A stretch of 64,000 nt of DNA, taken from the NCBI RefSeq assembly GCF_009765735.1, contig NZ_LMUW01000036.1, positions 124,001 through 188,000 of the forward strand. The letters run 5' to 3'. Positions 61,001 to 64,000 of the stretch are shown here, one piece after another (position 1 is the first letter of the stretch; every line of letters begins with the position of its first letter). Source of the DNA: Xenophilus sp. L33 (GTDB lineage: Bacteria; Pseudomonadota; Gammaproteobacteria; Burkholderiales; Burkholderiaceae_C). The translations under genes and the position numbers were made by a program. The notes under the pieces were generated by a model. That model saw only the letters and a program-made list of their open reading frames with translations. It ran no database searches and was not told the DNA's origin.

Positions 61001-61166
61001 CCTCGGGGTCGAGTTCGTGCGCCAGCGCGGTGGAACCGACCAGGTCGCAGAACATCACGGTGAGCTGCCTGCGCTCCGGTGCCAGGCTGACGGACAACGC
61101 TCCTTCGCATCGGTGGCAGGAGCGCCGATCTGCGTCATTCGTCGCGTGACAATGCGGACATTCCAT
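58089..61166 (-). CDS. Class III adenylate/guanylate cyclase-AAA ATPase-TPR protein
   Basis: 1025-aa signalling protein. N-terminal zinc ribbon (CPHCH...CHRC, residues 3-20); class III cyclase domain with metal Asp41 in VMFCDLVGST and Asp85 in YLGDGVLAYFG; an AAA/STAND ATPase with P-loop GEAGIGKSR near 268; then many helical TPR-like repeats to the C-terminus. Such proteins resemble MalT-like sensors joined to a cyclase. The start ATG 61166 precedes the zinc ribbon. It heads a six-gene operon with four enzymes and a GAF protein. Confidence 0.9.
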   Translation of the reverse strand: MECPHCHATNDADRRSCHRCEGALSVSLAPERRQLTVMFCDLVGSTALAHELDPEDFRDVIVRFHHDTQRLIRRYEGYVAQYLGDGVLAYFGYPLAHEDDAARAIHAGLELAALHRRSEEAADGPDRPDAPPPRNPSVRIAIATGLVVVGEMASSPESKEVSAIGEAVHLASRLQSLADPETVIVGDRTRQLTEAQFVFADHGLHALKGFDQPMQAWRVVGASQAESRFDATRARGMTPFVGRDAEMQALLLRWSQARQGAGQVAWISGEAGIGKSRVVEALAERLAAEPHLKLHYQCSPYHAGSALYPLIQRLQREAGFALTDSVAQRAGKLEMLLAPSAPDDSSLALIGAMLSLPTAIPLPPLTPAQLKARTLAVLAERLWRLADTAPLLMIVEDAHWIDPTSMELLDLVVGQLHARRILLLMTSREALPARWSTLDHVHALGLERLARDGAAAMVRSLLQGRSVPASVVAEVTDTTDGVPLFIEEVTKALEIPSARGVIPMTLQDSLMARLDRLGSAKRVAQVAAVIGREFSHALLAELTALGEPALGEALAGLSASAVLFSQGREAGQDYVFKHALVQEAAYASLLRSSRQQLHQRLAELLESRHAERAQSEPELLAFHFAQAGRADRAAVYWAAAAKRALDRSANVEALGHVAAGLAASDGLPAGVDRDRLQLGLSVVQGAAYRAVQGFASPRVEESFLRALALCDRLDDRARRVEVRRGLFSFYYSRGDLDRAEQQGREIVAQAQGGERGIRMMGSWMVGCMAFWRGRFEPARRALDQALALYDRDEQIARTLALQIDPAVNTLSHLCWTRWILGEPATAVATGEQAVRTARELDQPYALAMALFFCSVTHGCCGRFAEADTLQDELSRLTAAHGLAYLGSCAKVLKGQALIADHRCIEGIAQVRIALDEFEAQDAALGVPWSMSILASGYAELGEVAQGLAVVERAFEAMQRHGERHWEAEVWRWKGELLARRSPLDLAEARASLRRAVEVARAQSAGSLEARASASLARLALGERAR

Positions 61167-61265
61167 GCCTGTGCCTGGCGCCCTCGGAATGCGAAAGAGT
61201 CTAGCGGCCAATGCCGGCCGCGGTCACTGCAGGTGCCCGTCTGTTCGGACTATCTCAAATGACAG

Positions 61266-61289
61266 ACGCCGCGATGAAAAGCGCGGCGT
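61266..61289 (-). terminator. Hairpin after the 115-aa hypothetical gene
   Basis: ACGCCGCG and CGCGGCGT (61266-61273, 61282-61289) form an 8-bp stem with an 8-nt loop, 10 bp past the stop of the minus-strand gene at 61299. No strong U-run follows. It may also lie in the leader of the cyclase operon. Confidence 0.4.
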
Positions 61290-61298
61290 GCGACGGAA

Positions 61299-61646
61299 TC
61301 AGGAAACCGCCGGCTCGCCCTGGGCCGCGGCCTGGACGGCGCGGTAGTTCTCGACCAGCGCCTGGGCGACCCGCTCGGGATCGAATCGCAGGTCGAAGAT
61401 TTCCTGCTCGCCGACGCAAGCCCCGTGCAGCCGAACGTAGATCCGCGGGAAGTCGCTGCCGAGGCCCCGGCCGACATGCAGCAGGCAGGCGGCCAGGGTC
61501 GGGAAGCCGGATTCGTTGAAGGACACGGGCGGCACCACGCCCTTCGCCCGCGGGGCGCGGATGCCGTAGCTGTAGGACCCGGCGACCAAGCGCAGTTCGA
61601 CGACCGGCTGGGTGCAATAGGGGGTCTGATCGTTTTTGGAGCTCAA
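61299..61646 (-). CDS. Hypothetical protein, 115 aa
   Basis: Soluble protein without a recognised family. It has a regular alpha/beta look: PVVELRLVAGSYSYGIRAPR, a central helix FPTLAACLLHVGRGLG, then FPRIYVRLHGACVGEQEIFDLRFD. The only usable start is TTG 61646, with no good Shine-Dalgarno; a -10-like TAAAAT lies 7 bp upstream, hinting at a leaderless transcript. Confidence in the coding frame is moderate because the pattern of alternating strands is protein-like. Confidence 0.5.
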   Translation of the reverse strand: MSSKNDQTPYCTQPVVELRLVAGSYSYGIRAPRAKGVVPPVSFNESGFPTLAACLLHVGRGLGSDFPRIYVRLHGACVGEQEIFDLRFDPERVAQALVENYRAVQAAAQGEPAVS

Positions 61647-61727
61647 GCCCGGGATTTTAATGGGGCGCCACGAAGGCCCCTGTGCAGGAGTCCACGTTCC
61701 GGCGATCCGCGACGTATCCTGCGCCCC

Positions 61728-62120
61728 ATGACCCCGCCCAGATCCTTCGCCGCCGCGACCGCCCTCGCCTTGCTCTTTTCAACGCTGATGCCGTGGGCCG
61801 CCATCGCCGCCGAGCGGCGCTGCGGCTGGTACCAGAATCCGACACCCGGCAACCTGCTGCTGACCGACAAGGACGGCGAGTGGTGGATCACCTCGCAGGG
61901 GCAGGCCAACGGCCCCGATGCCGAGGGCGCGGACGACAAGGCGCCGCCGATGGATTCGAAGCAGTTCACGCGCACGCAGCCCAACGGCTACGGCTACGGC
62001 TGCGCCTGCCTGACCGTCGAGGTCGACCGGGAGGCCGGACGCATCACCAGGGTGATCGCCGGGCAGGCGGTGCCGCTGGCGCGCTGCCGGCGGGACAAGT
62101 CGCTGCCGAAGCCGTTCTGA
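61728..62120 (+). CDS. DUF4087 family secreted protein
   Basis: 130-aa exported protein. The signal peptide FAAATALALLFSTLMPWAAIA is clear. The mature part ERRCGWYQNPTPGNLLLTD, GEWWITSQG and YGYGCACLTVEVD matches DUF4087, with conserved cysteines that probably form disulfides in the periplasm. Function is not established. The gene is monocistronic and convergent with the TauD-family pseudogene. Confidence 0.8.
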   Translation: MTPPRSFAAATALALLFSTLMPWAAIAAERRCGWYQNPTPGNLLLTDKDGEWWITSQGQANGPDAEGADDKAPPMDSKQFTRTQPNGYGYGCACLTVEVDREAGRITRVIAGQAVPLARCRRDKSLPKPF

Positions 62121-62132
62121 GCGCTCCGGCGT

Positions 62133-62799
62133 TCAATCGGGTGCCAGGTTCGCCTTCAGCGCCACACCCGGCAACCTGACGCCATCCGGCCGCCCGCTCA
62201 CGGTCGCGCCCTGGAACTCGGTCGTCATGTAGTCGGGCAAGGCCGGACCGTCCGCGCAGGCCAGCCAGAGGCGCAGCAGGTGACGCCGCCGCTCGGGTTC
62301 CGGCCAGTCTTCGTAGGCGGTGCGCGCGTGCAGGATCGAATGGTTCAGCAGGAACTGCATGTCGCCGGGCTCGAAGGCCATGTCCAGGCGCACGCGCGGC
62401 TCGCCGGCGAGCGTGCCCGAGTACATGGCCCTTCGCGTTCTGCGACACCGCCTCGCCGAAGTGCGCGCCGACGCCGCAGAAGGCATAGGCCTTCTCCCGG
62501 ATGTCCAGGTCCATGGTCTGCAGGCCGCGGATGAGCGCGAAGCCGCGACCGTGCTTGATCTCCTCGCCGATGCGCTGCAGTACCGAGCCGAAGCGTGGCA
62601 AAGGGAAGTCGGCCGCGGTGATCGTCACCAGGTCTGCCCGGCGCTCGAGCGCCGAGAGCACGGCTTGCCGGATTTCCAGTTGCTCGGCCGGCGAAAGCGG
62701 GTGGATCCAGTCGCCGCGCTCCTGCAATTGCGCGCCGTACCAGCACTGCGCGTTGCGAAAGACAGGCAAGTCGATGTCCGCGACGGCTTCGGTGGCCAT
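62133..62799 (-). pseudogene. TauD/TfdA-family dioxygenase gene with internal deletion
   Basis: The N-terminal part reads from ATG 62799 (good GGAG upstream) to SQNAKGHVLGH near 62415. The C-terminal part is in another frame: LAGEPRVRLDMAFEPGDMQFLLNHSILHARTAYEDW to the stop at 62133, containing the late metal-His and Arg region. About 130-150 residues with the first HxD metal motif are missing between them. The gene therefore cannot make an active Fe(II)/2-oxoglutarate enzyme. The cause may be a real deletion or an assembly fault. Confidence 0.8.
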
Positions 62800-62850
62800 G
62801 GGGTTCTCCGGATCAATGGGCCTTTTCGACAGGGAACCGGTCGGTCCGCT

Positions 62851-64000
62851 TCAGTGCGCCAGCGTCGGCGACACGTTCAGGTCCACGCGCGCCTTGCCGA
62901 GCCGCAACTGCCGCGCCGCCAGCCAGAAGAGCAGGCCCGAGCACAGCGCCAGCACGTCGGTGGCGAGCAGCACCAGCGTCAACGCCTGCGGGTCGCCGCC
63001 CGCGCCGAGGCGGTCCACCACCGCGCCAGCGACGACGGTGCCGAGCGCCAGCGCGAAGACGTTGATGACGGTCATCGTGAGGCCCGCCATGGTCGAACGC
63101 ATGTGCGCCGGCGTCAGGCCCTGGATCAGCGAATTGGCCGGGCCGTAGAGCGCCAGCGGCAGGAAGGAGGCGGCGCACATGCCGACATAGAAGAAGGGCG
63201 AGTCGGCCGGCACGAAGCGGTACGCGACCATGAACGGGCCGCAGACAGCCACCAGCAGCGCCATGAAGCTCGCCTGTCCGCCGGCGAAGCGGCGCGACAG
63301 CCGATCGCCCAGCATGCCGCCGACCACCGCGCCGAGCACGCCGAAGACGATCTGCACCCCGCCGATGGTCCGGGCGATGGTGGCGGCGTCGAAGCCCCGC
63401 TCGCGCACCATCCAGAGCTGCGCGAACGAGAAGCCGGCGAAGATCAGGTGGACCAGCACAAAGCCGATCACGGTGAACTGCAGCGCGCGATTGCGCCCCA
63501 TCACGCCGAGCACCGCACGCGACTGCGCGACGAAAGGCTCGCCGCGCCTGGCCGTGCCCACGGTGCCCGGCGCCGGCGCGCGGTCGTCGCGCAGGCACGC
63601 GAGGCCCAGCGCGATCAGCACGCCCGCCACGCCGAGCACCGTGAAGGTCGAGCGCCAGCCGAGCCCGGCGCCGAGCGAGCCGGCCAGCACGAAGCTCAGG
63701 CCGATGCCGAGCGGTATGCCGACGAAGAAGATGCCCAGCGCCGTGCCGCGCCGCTGCGGCGTGAACAGCTCCGCGAGCAGCGCCACCGCCGACGGCACCA
63801 GCGCCGCCTCGCCGCTGGCGACGAAGAAGCGCGCGACCGCCAGCTGGCCGAAGCTCTGCGCATGGCCCGAGGCCCAGGTGCACACGCTCCAGATCAGCAC
63901 GCCGGCCGCGATGATCCGGGTGCGGCTGAAGCGGTCGGCCAGCGAGCCCATGAAGAGCGCCATGAAGCCGAAGCTCAGCACCCAGACCGCGCCGACCAGG
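62851..64000 (-). CDS. MFS transporter (partial, 5' end outside window)
   Basis: Major facilitator transporter; 383 residues are visible and the start lies right of 64000. The motif-A loop MGSLADRFSRTR, then ARFFVASGEAALVPSAVALLAELF and about ten hydrophobic segments are seen. It resembles organic-acid/aromatic importers of the ACS or AAHS groups. It lies 51 bp upstream of the TauD-family pseudogene on the same strand, so the two were probably one transport-catabolism unit. Confidence 0.88.
   Translation of the reverse strand, partial: LVGAVWVLSFGFMALFMGSLADRFSRTRIIAAGVLIWSVCTWASGHAQSFGQLAVARFFVASGEAALVPSAVALLAELFTPQRRGTALGIFFVGIPLGIGLSFVLAGSLGAGLGWRSTFTVLGVAGVLIALGLACLRDDRAPAPGTVGTARRGEPFVAQSRAVLGVMGRNRALQFTVIGFVLVHLIFAGFSFAQLWMVRERGFDAATIARTIGGVQIVFGVLGAVVGGMLGDRLSRRFAGGQASFMALLVAVCGPFMVAYRFVPADSPFFYVGMCAASFLPLALYGPANSLIQGLTPAHMRSTMAGLTMTVINVFALALGTVVAGAVVDRLGAGGDPQALTLVLLATDVLALCSGLLFWLAARQLRLGKARVDLNVSPTLAH

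Overview
The window is very GC-rich DNA with little non-coding space and long same-strand operons. It encodes several Bug/TctC-type periplasmic binding proteins, Rieske aromatic oxygenases, many short-chain dehydrogenases (SDRs), LysR/GntR/TetR/Crp/AraC regulators and tannase-family esterases. That mix points to a soil or plant-associated betaproteobacterium of the Burkholderiales (Variovorax/Comamonadaceae/Alcaligenaceae type). This is an inference from gene content; the window has no rRNA or other phylogenetic marker. I found no rRNA, tRNA, CRISPR array or insertion sequence.

Region 1 (1-13050), aromatic-uptake and ring-hydroxylation island. Two branched-chain-type ABC ATPases (livG/livF-like) lead into a Rieske oxygenase on the + strand. 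Facing them is an eight-gene minus-strand operon: SDR, NIPSNAP protein, Bug protein, Rieske oxygenase, Bug protein, nitroreductase, esterase, SDR. A divergent LysR gene follows, then a second SDR-Bug pair that looks like a duplicated module. The two minus-strand promoters share a 30-bp element at the same distance from the predicted start sites.

Region 2 (13338-24636). A gamma-glutamyltransferase gene is followed by a second eight-gene minus-strand catabolic operon, given here in transcription order: LigJ-like amidohydrolase, LigB-type extradiol dioxygenase, SDR, Rieske oxygenase, Bug protein, carboxymuconolactone-decarboxylase-like protein, an SDR lacking its catalytic triad, and a 3-hydroxyacyl-CoA-dehydrogenase-like protein. 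A FadR-type GntR regulator and two identical ATTGAATTCAAT palindromes appear to control it, together with a divergent aldo/keto reductase.

Region 3 (24673-33644), mixed genes. A 50-aa membrane protein; a two-gene operon coupling a cytosolic SCO-like protein to a linalool dehydratase/isomerase-family protein; an orphan ABC substrate-binding protein; two tannase/feruloyl-esterase family enzymes; and small DUF proteins (DUF3253, DUF4337, VOC, DUF1508).

Region 4 (33789-49282), beta-keto-acid and tautomerase chemistry. SDRs with their own GlxA/AraC or TetR regulators, three Pro1 tautomerases within 5.5 kb, two beta-keto-acid cleavage (BKACE) proteins, an MFS importer, an acyl-CoA synthetase, a dehydrogenase and two Crp/Fnr regulators.

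Region 5 (49287-64000). A dadA/lrp pair, MarC, a frameshifted BCCT transporter gene, a six-gene operon (large cyclase-ATPase-TPR sensor, an old-yellow-enzyme relative, GAF, VOC, hydrolase, flavin monooxygenase), small hypotheticals, a TauD-family pseudogene with an internal deletion, and a partial MFS transporter running off the right edge.

Overall the genes look like modular catabolic cassettes: uptake by Bug or ABC binding proteins, ester hydrolysis by tannase and alpha/beta hydrolases, ring attack by Rieske oxygenases, dehydrogenation by SDRs, ring cleavage by LigB, then hydratase, tautomerase and thiolase-like steps. Each cassette has a local regulator. Specific substrates cannot be read from the sequence.
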